Shown: positions 26,950-35,935, counted from the stretch's first letter. The stretch is 64,000 bases of DNA from Ignavibacteria bacterium (GCA_016704345.1 JADJAH010000001.1:62001-126000), one strand, 5' to 3'. Translations and numbers: made by a program. The notes: generated from the sequence alone by a model not told the origin.

Positions 26950-28049
26950 TGTATAATCTTCTCAATTATTCCACCACCGATGACATTATCGTCTGAATAA
27001 AAGACACTTGACTGCCCCGGAGTCACGGCTTTTTGTGGTTCATCAAATGTTACTTCAATACAGTCTTCGCCGGTCTGTGTCAATAAGGCTTCTTTCCCCA
27101 CGTCATTGTAACGGATCTTCACTTTTGCCTTCACAGGTTTATCAAGTTTCTCAACTGTCATCAAATTTATCTCTTTTGTAATAAAAGATTTTGAATAGAT
27201 TCCCTTCTCTTCATCAAGGTAAATTTTGTTACCCTCTGCATCAATTTTGGAAACATAAAGTTTCTTACCAACTGAAACGTTCAAACCTCTGCGCTGACCA
27301 ATAGTATAGAAAGGATACCCCTTGTGAGTTCCTATCTTTTCATTCTGGTGTATGATGTCACCACCTGCAACTTTTTCTTTAAATCCCGGCATCCTAATTT
27401 CAAACAATTCTCTGTAATCATTATTTGGTACGAAACATATTTCCTGTGAATCAGGTATATCAGCTGACTTCAGTCCCATCTTTTTTGCAATTGCGCGTAT
27501 TTGCAACTTTGTATATTCGCCAAGCGGGAAAAGCGTCATCGCGAGGCCCTTCTGTGAGACTCTCCACAATGCATATGACTGGTCTTTGCTCTTATCTTCT
27601 GATACTGACACATTGAACCTTCCCGTAGCTTCATTAAATCTAACTCTTGAATAGTGTCCGGTGGCAATATAACCGGCTCCGAGAGATTCGGCTTTTTCGA
27701 GAAGAGCGCCCCATTTTATTGCCTTATTACAAAGGACGCAGGGGTTTGGAGTATTGCCTTTTAGATATTCAGAAACAAAATTTTCTATTACAACTTCATT
27801 AAACCTTTCGGTGAAGTCTAATGTATAATGTTCGAAGCCCAATTTCTCTGCTACATTTCTCGCAGAGTAAATTGTTTCCAATGAACAGCATCCGGAGTCC
27901 TTTTCAGGAATATCGTCGAATCCCCAGGTCTTCATTGTTATCCCGATAAGTTCATATCCTTGTTCTTTGAGCAATGCAGCTGCGACTGACGAATCAACCC
28001 CACCGCTCATAGCTACAACTACTCTCCTATTCTTATCTGCTTTTTCCAT
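26946..28049 (-). CDS. mnmA: tRNA-specific 2-thiouridylase MnmA
   Basis: Installs the 2-thio group at the wobble uridine of Lys, Glu and Gln tRNAs. The PP-loop is AMSGGVDSSVAA at the N-terminus. The two catalytic cysteines lie in NPCVLCNKAIKWG and in SQEICFVPNNDY, and the typical GTHKGYPFYTIGQRRGL follows. The 367 aa length is normal. The ATG at 28049 is the first codon of a clean N-terminus, MEKADKNRRVVVAMSGG. It is followed by pta (4-base overlap) and a rhodanese gene that could deliver sulfur. It is transcribed divergently from the Lys/Ser-repeat protein gene. Confidence 0.96.
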   Translation of the reverse strand: MEKADKNRRVVVAMSGGVDSSVAAALLKEQGYELIGITMKTWGFDDIPEKDSGCCSLETIYSARNVAEKLGFEHYTLDFTERFNEVVIENFVSEYLKGNTPNPCVLCNKAIKWGALLEKAESLGAGYIATGHYSRVRFNEATGRFNVSVSEDKSKDQSYALWRVSQKGLAMTLFPLGEYTKLQIRAIAKKMGLKSADIPDSQEICFVPNNDYRELFEIRMPGFKEKVAGGDIIHQNEKIGTHKGYPFYTIGQRRGLNVSVGKKLYVSKIDAEGNKIYLDEEKGIYSKSFITKEINLMTVEKLDKPVKAKVKIRYNDVGKEALLTQTGEDCIEVTFDEPQKAVTPGQSSVFYSDDNVIGGGIIEKIIQ

Positions 28050-28159
28050 TGTGGAGCTAAAAATATATAATGCCTTTTGCTGTTGAAAGCGAAAAAGAAT
28101 TGTTATTTAAACTTATTTCCTATAGTTTCACACATCCATTAATAAAAAAGGAAAAAAGC

Positions 28160-28624
28160 ATGTCAAAAAGAGCATTATTAATAATGTCTTTTTTATTTGT
28201 TTTCACTTTTGGCGGTTTTGTCAGCGATCTTTCCACACTGAATGCAGCTCAGGAGAGCAAGACAGAGCAAACCTCAAAGAAAAACAAGAAGAAAAAATCC
28301 AAGAAAGGTTCTAAAAAGAAATCCACAAAAAAATCTTCAGGAAAGAAAAAGTCTTCTAAGAAGAAAAAATCCACAAAGAAAAAATCCTCTAAGAAGAAAT
28401 CTTCAGGTAAGAAGAAATCTTCTAAGAAGAAGAAGTCTTCAAAGAAGAAGAATACACGTAAGAAAAGCAGCAAGAGAAGCAGCAGAACTAACAACAACAC
28501 TAATACAAGTTCTTATAACAATAGTACATATACTCCTCCTTCATACGAAACATCCAGCAGAGAGTATAAGAGAACTGAGTCTGTGGAGACTTTTAAGAAA
28601 GAGCCAAAAAAAGAAGGCGAATAA
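28160..28624 (+). CDS. Secreted lysine/serine-repeat protein, 154 aa
   Basis: The ATG at 28160, preceded by AAAAAGGAAAAAAG, opens a signal peptide (MSKRALLIMSFLFVFTFGGF, likely cut after NAA). The mature protein starts with a short acidic/polar linker and then about 70 residues made of irregular KKKSS/KKKST/SGKKKSS units, ending in an Asn/Thr/Ser/Tyr-rich tail (RTNNNTNTSSYNNSTYTPPS). It is extremely basic and predicted disordered. The composition resembles histone H1-like tails, but the export signal argues for an envelope or extracellular role such as binding acidic polymers or DNA; that is inference. An upstream extension (from 28070) is unlikely to be translated. A terminator follows. Confidence 0.75.
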   Translation: MSKRALLIMSFLFVFTFGGFVSDLSTLNAAQESKTEQTSKKNKKKKSKKGSKKKSTKKSSGKKKSSKKKKSTKKKSSKKKSSGKKKSSKKKKSSKKKNTRKKSSKRSSRTNNNTNTSSYNNSTYTPPSYETSSREYKRTESVETFKKEPKKEGE

Positions 28625-28651
28625 TTTCGGCTTCAGGGTTTTGCAAAACGG

Positions 28652-28683
28652 CCCGGATGGCAGAAATGTCATTCGGGTTTTTT
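28652..28683 (+). terminator. Terminator after the Lys/Ser-repeat gene
   Basis: CCCGGATG (28652-28659) pairs with CATTCGGG (28670-28677), 8 bp with one G-T pair, followed by six T (28678-28683). It lies 27 bases after the stop and before pheT. Confidence 0.85.
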
Positions 28684-28711
28684 GTAGTAAATTTTAAGAA
28701 ATGAAATAAAC

Positions 28712-31117
28712 ATGAGAATTAGTCTTAACTGGCTTAAAGAATATTTGCCGGGAATAGAGTTAGACCCTATTGAATCTTTATCAGAGAAGTTGATTGATGC
28801 CGGATTTGATATTGAGTCAATTGAAAATGAATCCGAAATATTCAACGGCTTTGTGGTTGGTGAAGTTCTGACAAAGGAGAAACACCCAAATGCTGACAAA
28901 CTCAGTGTATGCACAGTTGACTCGGGTTCAGGGATTTTAAACATTGTATGCGGCGCGCCAAATGTCGACAAAGGACAGAAAGTTTGTGTTGCAATGATAG
29001 GTGCCATAATTCCCAACGGCGGATTTGAGATAAAGAAATCAAAGATTAGAGGTGAGATGTCCGAAGGTATGATCTGCTCCGAATCAGAACTTAACCTTTC
29101 CGAGAACCATGACGGAATAATGGTATTGAAATCAGAAACGAATATCGGAACTCCATTTGCTGAATATTCCGGGCTTAATGACATAGTCTTGGAAATCGGG
29201 CTAACACCAAACAGGGGTGACCTGCTTTCCCATTTCGGAGTAGCAAGAGAAGTTGCCGGTATTTACGGATCTAAGCCAAAGCTTCCGGAAACAAAATTAG
29301 ATGAAAGCGGATCCAAGACAAATGAACTCATAGACATAAATATTGAGAGCCGTGAATACTGTAAGAGATTCACCGGAAGAGTAATATCCAATGTAAATAT
29401 TGCAGAGTCACCCGGATGGCTAAAGAAAAGGCTTATCTCTGTAGGGCTTCGTCCAAGGAACAATATTGTGGACATAACCAATTTTGTTATGTTAGAAACA
29501 GGTCAACCACTGCATGCCTTCGATTATGACAAGATCAGAGGAAAGAGAATAATTGTGAAGACAGCAAAAGATGGGGATAAGTTTGTCACATTAGATTCCA
29601 AGGAAAGAAATTTATCATCTGAATCCCTTATGGTTTGCGATGCTGAGGGTTATTCAGCAATTGCAGGAGTAATGGGCGGGGAATTGTCAGAAATCACAGA
29701 CACTACCAGGAATGTTTTCCTTGAGAGCGCCTATTTTGATCCGGTTAACATCAGAAAAAATTCAAAAAGGTTAGGTCTGATAACGGATGCATCGCACAGA
29801 TTTGAAAGAGGTGTGGATATAGACATGGTGAAGTTTGCATCACTAAGGGCTGCATCACTTATGCAGGAGATAGCCGGAGGAGAAATATCAAATGATTTGT
29901 TGGATGTCTATCCGGCACCGTTCGAAACTTCGGAAGTTGAAATGAGATTGGGCAAGGCAAACAATCTGCTGGGTCTGGATCTTTTGAAAGAGACTGTAGT
30001 TAACCTGCTTGGCAGAATTGGGATCGAACACACCGGGAATAATTCCGAATCTTTGATTTTTAAAATTCCTGAATCAAGAAGAAACGATATACAAAGAGAA
30101 CCCGATCTGATTGAGGAAGTTGCCCGACTTTATGGTTATTCCAGAATAGAAAGCAAATATGACTTCCGGACAAGCTTGATCAAAAGCAGAAACCACGAGA
30201 GTGAAAAACTTTTATCCATAAAAAGCCTGATAACTGATCACCTTGTAGGAAGAGGTTTCAATGAAATAATCTCCACCCCATTAACCGATGTAAGAAATTC
30301 CGATAGTTCGAATGTAAACGCAGTCAGGCTTGAAAACTCTATGACTACCGAACTAAATGGCATGAGAACCGGACTTTCAAACGGACTCATGAAGATCATT
30401 TCTTTTAATATTAACAATCTGGGCAAAGATGTTTCGATCAAGTTGTTTGAAGTGGGCAAAGTCTTCGCTGACAAAAGTAATGTGATTGAAGAAAGAGATT
30501 GCCTCATCTTCGGAATATCCGGAAGATATGACGGCAGGATTCTGTATGACGGTGAAAGACGTTTCGAGCTATCAGATATTAAAGGAGAAGTAAATATGAT
30601 TTTGTCCAAATTGAATCTTGAAAATTTTGGATTAATTTACTATAATGACAACCAATTTGGCGGTATCAGAATAGATGTTGGTTTAGACGATTGCCTTCTA
30701 GGCAATATATATAAGGCAGATAGTAATCTTCTCAAGAAGTTTGACATTGAAAGTGATGTTTATTTTTGCCAATTGTTTCTGGATGAGATCTCAAAGAATC
30801 TGAAAGATAAGAGCAATTTCAAAGAGATCTCAAAATTCCCCTCGGTTAAGAGGGATATTGCTTTGGTTGTTGACAAAAGTACAAGTTATGAATCTTTGGA
30901 AAGCGTCTTGAATATTAGTGGGAGTAAATTGTTAAAGTCCTTCGACCTGATTGATGTATATGAAGGAGAACAAGTTGGGTCATCAAAAAAGAGCTTAACA
31001 TTTTCTCTTGAATTTGCTTCAGATGACAAAACGCTTACTGATGCAGAGACCAATGAAGCATTGAAGAAGATAATGAAAGACCTTCAGAACAAGGCAGGAG
31101 CAATTTTAAGAAGTTGA
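28712..31117 (+). CDS. pheT: Phenylalanine-tRNA ligase beta subunit
   Basis: Beta subunit of the heterotetrameric PheRS. Seen in order: MRISLNWLKEYLPGIEL (family start), the EMAPII-like tRNA-binding domain (VLTKEKHPNADKLSVCTVD, near residue 55), the B3/B4 editing region (ETGQPLHAFDYDKI), B5, the catalytic-like core, and the C-terminal anticodon-binding FDX-ACB domain (FKEISKFPSVKRDIALVVDK). The 801 aa length is normal. pheS is not in the window, so the two subunits are encoded apart. Downstream follow a coiled-coil gene and zapA, an order often seen in Bacteroidota relatives. Confidence 0.97.
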   Translation: MRISLNWLKEYLPGIELDPIESLSEKLIDAGFDIESIENESEIFNGFVVGEVLTKEKHPNADKLSVCTVDSGSGILNIVCGAPNVDKGQKVCVAMIGAIIPNGGFEIKKSKIRGEMSEGMICSESELNLSENHDGIMVLKSETNIGTPFAEYSGLNDIVLEIGLTPNRGDLLSHFGVAREVAGIYGSKPKLPETKLDESGSKTNELIDINIESREYCKRFTGRVISNVNIAESPGWLKKRLISVGLRPRNNIVDITNFVMLETGQPLHAFDYDKIRGKRIIVKTAKDGDKFVTLDSKERNLSSESLMVCDAEGYSAIAGVMGGELSEITDTTRNVFLESAYFDPVNIRKNSKRLGLITDASHRFERGVDIDMVKFASLRAASLMQEIAGGEISNDLLDVYPAPFETSEVEMRLGKANNLLGLDLLKETVVNLLGRIGIEHTGNNSESLIFKIPESRRNDIQREPDLIEEVARLYGYSRIESKYDFRTSLIKSRNHESEKLLSIKSLITDHLVGRGFNEIISTPLTDVRNSDSSNVNAVRLENSMTTELNGMRTGLSNGLMKIISFNINNLGKDVSIKLFEVGKVFADKSNVIEERDCLIFGISGRYDGRILYDGERRFELSDIKGEVNMILSKLNLENFGLIYYNDNQFGGIRIDVGLDDCLLGNIYKADSNLLKKFDIESDVYFCQLFLDEISKNLKDKSNFKEISKFPSVKRDIALVVDKSTSYESLESVLNISGSKLLKSFDLIDVYEGEQVGSSKKSLTFSLEFASDDKTLTDAETNEALKKIMKDLQNKAGAILRS

Positions 31118-31141
31118 TTTTCACAAACTAATTTTGTCAGT

Positions 31142-31516
31142 TTGACAAAGGAACTCTTCAGAGAGCAAAAAAACATGGTAAGGATCAGCCTTGAGGAAAT
31201 GCACTCAAGGGTAAAGGCGCTTATCTCGAAGTACAAAGATCTGAAGAATGAAAATTCTCTGTTGAAGGAAAATGTTAAGAATCTGAATTTGAAGATCTCC
31301 GAGCTGAAGCTTCAGAATACAAAAGCAGGCACGGAATTGATAAATAAGGATAAAGAAATTTCCGAACTTAAGAACCTGGCTCTAAACTCGTCACCCGGAT
31401 CTTTGACATCTCCTGATAAGGACAATGTGAGATCCAGAATAAAAGAGCTTATCTCTAGAATTGATACACATCTTGAGCATTACGAAGAAAATGATGACAG
31501 ATTTGATGACAGGTAA
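31142..31516 (+). CDS. Small coiled-coil protein between pheT and zapA
   Basis: Up to 124 aa, of which residues 15-80 form an evident coiled coil with leucine heptads (SKYKDLKNENSLLKENVKNL, LKISELKLQN). After a Ser/Pro linker comes a short conserved-looking helix, RIKELISRIDTHLEHY, near the C-terminus. The start may be TTG 31142 or ATG 31175 (MVRISLEEMHS); neither has a strong ribosome site. Its position directly before zapA suggests a division- or envelope-related accessory, comparable to other small coiled-coil ZapA/ZapB-type proteins, but I cannot name the family. Confidence 0.7.
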   Translation: MTKELFREQKNMVRISLEEMHSRVKALISKYKDLKNENSLLKENVKNLNLKISELKLQNTKAGTELINKDKEISELKNLALNSSPGSLTSPDKDNVRSRIKELISRIDTHLEHYEENDDRFDDR

Positions 31517-31575
31517 AAAATGTTTGACTGTTTTACAGAAAAGTATAACAGATTCATCATTCCTCAATTTCGACA

Positions 31576-31875
31576 ATGAGTCAAAAGGAAATCCGGGTAA
31601 GGATATTTAACAGCGAATACAATCTTCAGGGAGAAAATTCTGAGAAGGTTGAAAGAATCTCAGATTATGTTGACGGTATAATGAATAGAATAAATACCGA
31701 ATCTCCTAATCAATCAGAGGAAACAATTGCTGTAGTAACTGCCCTTAACATTGCCGAAGATTTTTTCAGAGAGAAAGAAACCAGGCTTGATAGTGAAAAA
31801 GAACTTTCTCAAATTGTAGATGAGATAAGTTCAAAGATCAAAGGCATTAACGATCTACTGGACGAGAATCTGTAA
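31576..31875 (+). CDS. zapA: Cell division protein ZapA
   Basis: 99 aa with the ZapA pattern: N-terminal IRVRIFNSEYNLQGENSEKV, then YVDGIMNRINTESPN and a C-terminal coiled-coil helix (AVVTALNIAEDFFREKE). ZapA binds FtsZ and promotes bundling of the Z-ring. The ATG at 31576 fits the family. It follows the coiled-coil gene by 59 bases and precedes a structured non-coding stretch and rny. In many bacteria zapA is followed by the 6S RNA gene, which guided the next annotation. Confidence 0.88.
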   Translation: MSQKEIRVRIFNSEYNLQGENSEKVERISDYVDGIMNRINTESPNQSEETIAVVTALNIAEDFFREKETRLDSEKELSQIVDEISSKIKGINDLLDENL

Positions 31876-31944
31876 AATTTTTAACGTTCTTTAAATAGAG
31901 TCTACAGGTTTTAAAAAAACCGCACAGACAATAGTCAAACATTA

Positions 31945-32120
31945 TATAAAACCAACAGGTTTAACTATATGGGAGGAAAGCTCAAAACCTGTGTCGATTA
32001 CAGGCCTCATCCGCTAGCGGATCTGCCGGCGCTGAAAAGTGCCAAGCGACAGACAGTGGAAGTAAAAGACACTTTGGCCCCACCCACCGTATGATAGAAA
32101 AGGTTTTATTTTAACCTTTG
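31945..32120 (+). ncRNA. ssrS: Candidate 6S-like structured RNA between zapA and rny
   Basis: The 337-base gap between zapA and rny has no open frame but is more GC-rich and more structured than its surroundings. Visible helices are AAACC/GGTTT (31949-31962), CCTGT...ACAGG near 32007, the perfect palindrome ATCCGCTAGCGGAT near 32027, GCCAAG pairing with CTTTGGC, ATATGGG near the 5' end against CCCACCGTAT near the 3' end (an overall closing helix), and AAAGGTT/AACCTTT (32099-32119) as a terminator-like end. The zapA-ssrS neighbourhood is conserved in many bacteria. The identity as 6S RNA rests on synteny and the overall closed shape, not on a sequence match I can verify; ends and strand are estimates. 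Confidence 0.5.
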
Positions 32121-32212
32121 CACTATTAACATGTCTGATGCGGTTTTTTATTTTTACGAAATTAATCTAAAGAGTCAATCAAAAACTAACACACAAACAG
32201 CAACGAATAAAA

Positions 32213-33868
32213 ATGAATCTGGAACTATACATACTTCTGCCCGTACTTGTAGCGATATGTTTACTGACTTTCTTTTTGGGATGGTATCTGAATTCGAAGG
32301 CAAATAAAACAAAAATTGACGGCGCGGAAAATATTGCCAAAAGAATAATCTCAGAAGCTGAAGAAAAATCAAAAGACAAAATTCAAGCGGCCGAAAAGAG
32401 GTCAAAAGAGTTTTTAACTGATGCAGATAAGGCCGCACAGAATCTGAAGAAAGAAAAGCTTCTTGAAGTAAAAGATGAATTTCTGAAACGAAAACAGAAA
32501 TTCGATGAAGAGACCAAGGAAAGAGAAAAACAAGTTCTTGAAGATGAGAAAAGGATAAAACAGGAAAAGGAAGTTGTTGAGAAAGCTAAGTCAGATATAG
32601 AAAGAAAAGAACAATTCCTGAAAAAGACTGAGTCTGAAATGTCTGAAAAGATCATTTCCGCAGATCAAAAATCTGCTAATGCTGAAGGACTGATCAATGA
32701 ATACAAAGATTCACTTGCAGAAGCAAAAGAAAAACTGCACAGGATTTCAGGGTTGTCTGAAGAAGAAGCGAAGAAAATTCTGTTCGAGAATTTTGTAAAC
32801 GAGGTCAGGCTTGAAGCTGCACAAAGAATTCAGGAAGTAAGAGAAGAAGCCAAGCTGGAGTGCAACCGTCTGTCAAAAAATATTGTAATACAGGCAATTC
32901 AGAGGACAGCATCTGACCATTCCGTTGAAACTACAGTCAGTGTTCTTCAGATAAATTCTGACGAACTGAAAGGCAGGATCATCGGAAAAGAAGGAAGGAA
33001 CATAAGAGCGTTTGAAGCTGCAACCGGTGTTGATATAATTGTTGATGATACTCCGGAGGCAATTATAATTTCAGGCTTCGATCCGTTCAGAAGAGAGATT
33101 GCAAGAGTCTCGATGGAAAGACTTATTGCAGACGGAAGAATTCACCCTGCAAGAATTGAAGAAGTTGTAGAGAAAGTTCAGAAAGAACTGATTGAGGATC
33201 TTATAAGAGTCGGTGAGAATACTTTGATTGAAATGGGAATTCAGGGAGTCCACCGTGACATAATCACTCTCATCGGGAGAATGAAATACAGATCAAGTTA
33301 CGGACAGAATGTTTTAAACCACTCTATTGAAGTCGGACATCTGACAGGAATAATGGCAGCTGAGCTTGGGCTCGATGCACAGATGGCAAAACGTGCGGGA
33401 CTTCTGCACGACATGGGAAAGACAATCGACAGGAGCATTGAAGGACCTCATGCTATACTTGGATACGAAGTCGCACGGCGATGCAAAGAGCATCCGATTA
33501 TTTGCAATGCGATTGGCGCACATCACGATGAAATGCCGATGGAACACCCGATATCAATACTTGTGCAGGCGGCTGATTCAATCAGCGGCGCAAGACCGGG
33601 TGCAAGAAGAGAATCGGTTGAAGCTTATTCAAAGAGACTTGAGAAACTTGAGACTATAGCTAAATCATTTGAAGGTGTTGCCAAGACATTTGCCATACAG
33701 GCAGGAAGAGAAGTGAGAGTCATCGTCGAGCAGGATAAGATCAATGATACTTCCCAGGATCAGCTTGCTTCAGATATTGCCCACAGGATTCAGGAGGAAA
33801 TGGAATATCCCGGGCAAATAAAGGTCAACGTGATAAGGGAAAGAAGATCGATAGCATTCGCTAAATAA
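32213..33868 (+). CDS. rny: Ribonuclease Y
   Basis: Membrane-anchored endoribonuclease that starts mRNA decay. It has an N-terminal membrane helix (YILLPVLVAICLLTFFLGWY), a long charged coiled coil (about residues 40-190), a KH domain (GRIIGKEGRNIRAFEAATG), and an HD domain (metal-binding LLHDMGKTID, with HSIEVGHL upstream) ending in VIRERRSIAFAK. The 551 aa length is slightly above the usual 520. The ATG at 32213 begins the membrane helix. It follows the candidate RNA and is followed by coaE after 20 bases. Confidence 0.97.
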   Translation: MNLELYILLPVLVAICLLTFFLGWYLNSKANKTKIDGAENIAKRIISEAEEKSKDKIQAAEKRSKEFLTDADKAAQNLKKEKLLEVKDEFLKRKQKFDEETKEREKQVLEDEKRIKQEKEVVEKAKSDIERKEQFLKKTESEMSEKIISADQKSANAEGLINEYKDSLAEAKEKLHRISGLSEEEAKKILFENFVNEVRLEAAQRIQEVREEAKLECNRLSKNIVIQAIQRTASDHSVETTVSVLQINSDELKGRIIGKEGRNIRAFEAATGVDIIVDDTPEAIIISGFDPFRREIARVSMERLIADGRIHPARIEEVVEKVQKELIEDLIRVGENTLIEMGIQGVHRDIITLIGRMKYRSSYGQNVLNHSIEVGHLTGIMAAELGLDAQMAKRAGLLHDMGKTIDRSIEGPHAILGYEVARRCKEHPIICNAIGAHHDEMPMEHPISILVQAADSISGARPGARRESVEAYSKRLEKLETIAKSFEGVAKTFAIQAGREVRVIVEQDKINDTSQDQLASDIAHRIQEEMEYPGQIKVNVIRERRSIAFAK

Positions 33869-33888
33869 CTGCAAGACAAATCAACTTT

Positions 33889-34491
33889 ATGGAAAAGAAA
33901 TTGCTAATCGGAATTACGGGCGGAATCGGATCGGGCAAGACAGTAGTGAGCAAGATGCTTGCCCGAAGAGGATTCAAGGTTTTCTATGCGGATACTATCG
34001 CGAAGAGTCTTTATTTGACCGACAAGAAATTAGTATCGGAAATTGTAAAAGTTTTCGGGAAAGACATTCTCAATTACAAAGGAAAGATAATTCTTCCGAA
34101 ACTCAAGGAAAGGATCTTTGCATCTAAAAAAGCGTATCAATCAATCAACAAGATTGTTCACCCTGTCGTAATAAAGCACATAAAGAGCGAAGCTCGAAAG
34201 AGTAAGTTTGACATTGTGGTTATTGAATCAGCACTGCTGTTTGAGAGCGGCTTCAACAAAGACATTGACTATGTCATAACAGTGTATGCAAATGAAAAGA
34301 ACAGGATCAACCGGCTTATGATAAGAGATGAAGCAAGCAAAAGCAGTATCAAACATTTGATGAAGTTTCAGATCGATGAAAAGAAGAAAATGGAGATGTC
34401 GGATTTTGTTATTATGAACAACAAAACTCTGGAAGAGTTGAAAGTTCAGGCAGACTTTTTAAGCAGGGTTATTAAGGCATTAGCAAAATAG
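33889..34491 (+). CDS. coaE: Dephospho-CoA kinase
   Basis: Last step of coenzyme A synthesis: phosphorylates the 3'-hydroxyl of dephospho-CoA. P-loop GITGGIGSGKTVVSKML at the start, then FYADTIAKSLY (the D of the substrate-binding DxD-like site), IVVIESALLFESGF and the lid RLMIRDEASKSSI. The 200 aa length is normal. ATG 33889 lies 20 bases after rny and is likely co-transcribed with it. The gene converges on the lipoprotein gene on the other strand, with 3 bases between the two stops. Confidence 0.94.
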   Translation: MEKKLLIGITGGIGSGKTVVSKMLARRGFKVFYADTIAKSLYLTDKKLVSEIVKVFGKDILNYKGKIILPKLKERIFASKKAYQSINKIVHPVVIKHIKSEARKSKFDIVVIESALLFESGFNKDIDYVITVYANEKNRINRLMIRDEASKSSIKHLMKFQIDEKKKMEMSDFVIMNNKTLEELKVQADFLSRVIKALAK

Positions 34492-34494
34492 GTT

Positions 34495-35124
34495 TCAATT
34501 CTTTTTTCTGACAGGACGGCGAATTATAAAATCTCCGTCCAAAGGGTATTTTCCGTAGCAGACATTATTCTGTATGTTGTTTCCGTTATCCTCTTGTCTT
34601 GTCCCTGCCCACCAACCAAGTGCATACTCATCACCTCCTGCTGAAACAATCTTTTCGAAGATTATTACATGCCCATTCCAGACAATCAGGTCTCCTGGTT
34701 CTGCAACATCAATCTGATTTACACCTGCAACGGGAAACACATCTGTATATAATGAAGTATCAAACATGTCCGAGGTCAGACAATTTTCATCCGGAGTTTT
34801 GTAGCCTGCTCTCTTCAGAACATTCAGCGCAAAGACATTGCATTTAGTGAATCCCGAAAGTTCTGCCGGCATGTTATCCAGCCAGTAAAGAATTGTAGTA
34901 TCCGATTCGACTGAATACATAGAGTTCTCCTGTTCCAATTTTGCTATTTCAAATACTGCATTTGAACCGGAGACCTCTTCAATTTCCTTTGTATCAGGCT
35001 CATACTCTTCCCGGGATTTCTTTTCGGAAGATGAACAACCGGAAATACTAAGAATTGCAATCCCGGTGATAAGAAAAAAGTAACTGCGTAGCCTTGTTAA
35101 AATGAATATATTATAAGCATGCAT
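34495..35124 (-). CDS. Lipoprotein with NlpC/P60- or CHAP-like cysteine peptidase domain
   Basis: About 209 aa from ATG 35124. It has a hydrophobic leader with lipobox LSISGC (Cys30 lipidated), an acidic linker and then a compact domain. GFTKCNVFALNVLKRAGY contains a likely nucleophile (Cys95), GDLIVWNGHVIIFEKI the likely histidine (His152), and WWAGTRQEDNG follows. This order and the AEPGDLIVW phrase match NlpC/P60/CHAP amidases that cut peptidoglycan peptides or related amides. The longer frame (start 35235) overlaps the upstream gene and has no advantage. The substrate is not determined. It probably forms a two-gene unit with the lipoprotein at 35144-35935, 19 bases away. Confidence 0.75.
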   Translation of the reverse strand: MHAYNIFILTRLRSYFFLITGIAILSISGCSSSEKKSREEYEPDTKEIEEVSGSNAVFEIAKLEQENSMYSVESDTTILYWLDNMPAELSGFTKCNVFALNVLKRAGYKTPDENCLTSDMFDTSLYTDVFPVAGVNQIDVAEPGDLIVWNGHVIIFEKIVSAGGDEYALGWWAGTRQEDNGNNIQNNVCYGKYPLDGDFIIRRPVRKKN

Positions 35125-35143
35125 CGGCGTTATTGGAGAAATT

Positions 35144-35935
35144 CTAATTGCCAATTCTTTCAAGCTTAAATTTATTCCATCTCTGAACTGCATAATCTTT
35201 GAAAACGGTTGGAGCAGAATTGAACGACTCATCAACCTTCATATTACCCTTTTCAAAACCGTAACCTGTAACATCAAGGTCCATCGTTCCACGGATTGCA
35301 TATTTTTTTTCACCTTCATGCATGATCAACTTCATGTCATCCGGGCTGACATCACCTTTACATGATAGTTTATAAAGAAATGTTGACTCTCCGGTTCCGT
35401 TGTCATCTAAATCCGTAATTGCAAGTGAGTTCTCTAAATACTCGAGTGTAACATCAACTTCACACTGCCTTATAAAATCATTGACCTTCCAGAGCAAGAA
35501 TGACTCCTTAGCCGATATGAAATGATAACCAAACAGACTCTTATTTGCCGATCCGTCATCACCGCTAATCTGTTCAGTTTCTGAAATCAATATAATGTTC
35601 ATGCCCTTTGAATCAATGAATCTTGCAGAAGCAACTACTTTGCCTTCAACCGTCTTCAGAATATTGTTGGGAATCTCATTGATATTATAATCAATTTCTG
35701 AAAGCTTTGAAGGAATGCCCGTCTCGGATTTTTTTGTAGAATCTGCATGTATTGTTGTATCCGGAGTAGATTTGTCTGGCTGAATCTGACTTTCTGTTGT
35801 ACTTTTGGAAGTGGAGGCAGATTTCTTGTCTGTGTTCTTTGAACATGATCCAAAAGAAATTATTGCGATCAATACTATAAGCACTCTTACAATGAACATT
35901 GTGTCAACATTAAGACTGTTATGAGTTAGTTTCAT
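35144..35935 (-). CDS. Putative lipoprotein, 263 aa
   Basis: N-terminal hydrophobic segment with lipobox ISFGSC (Cys about residue 31), followed by a Ser/Thr/Lys-rich linker (to about residue 75) and a globular beta-rich domain of about 185 residues. The stretch LAITDLDDNGTGESTFLYKL resembles the Asp/Asn calcium-loop phrase seen in a Bacteroidota family sometimes annotated as M949_RS01915-type surface polysaccharide protein, and DVSPDDMKLIMHEGEKKYAI fits too. I hold this link as tentative. The start may be ATG 35935 or ATG 35899 (MFIVRVLIVL). Transcribed with the peptidase-like lipoprotein and divergent from the outer-membrane barrel gene. Confidence 0.65.
   Translation of the reverse strand: MKLTHNSLNVDTMFIVRVLIVLIAIISFGSCSKNTDKKSASTSKSTTESQIQPDKSTPDTTIHADSTKKSETGIPSKLSEIDYNINEIPNNILKTVEGKVVASARFIDSKGMNIILISETEQISGDDGSANKSLFGYHFISAKESFLLWKVNDFIRQCEVDVTLEYLENSLAITDLDDNGTGESTFLYKLSCKGDVSPDDMKLIMHEGEKKYAIRGTMDLDVTGYGFEKGNMKVDESFNSAPTVFKDYAVQRWNKFKLERIGN

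Noticed and set aside
28242..28697. Arg/Lys-rich and Leu/Phe-rich frames over the Lys/Ser-repeat gene
   Set aside because: Shadows of the A/G-rich repeat; only the frame with a ribosome site and signal peptide makes sense.
31876..32212. tmRNA, RNase P RNA or SRP RNA in the zapA-rny gap
   Set aside because: The stretch is too short for tmRNA or RNase P, and I see neither a tRNA-like end nor the SRP GGAA tetraloop helix; 6S-like is only the best remaining guess.
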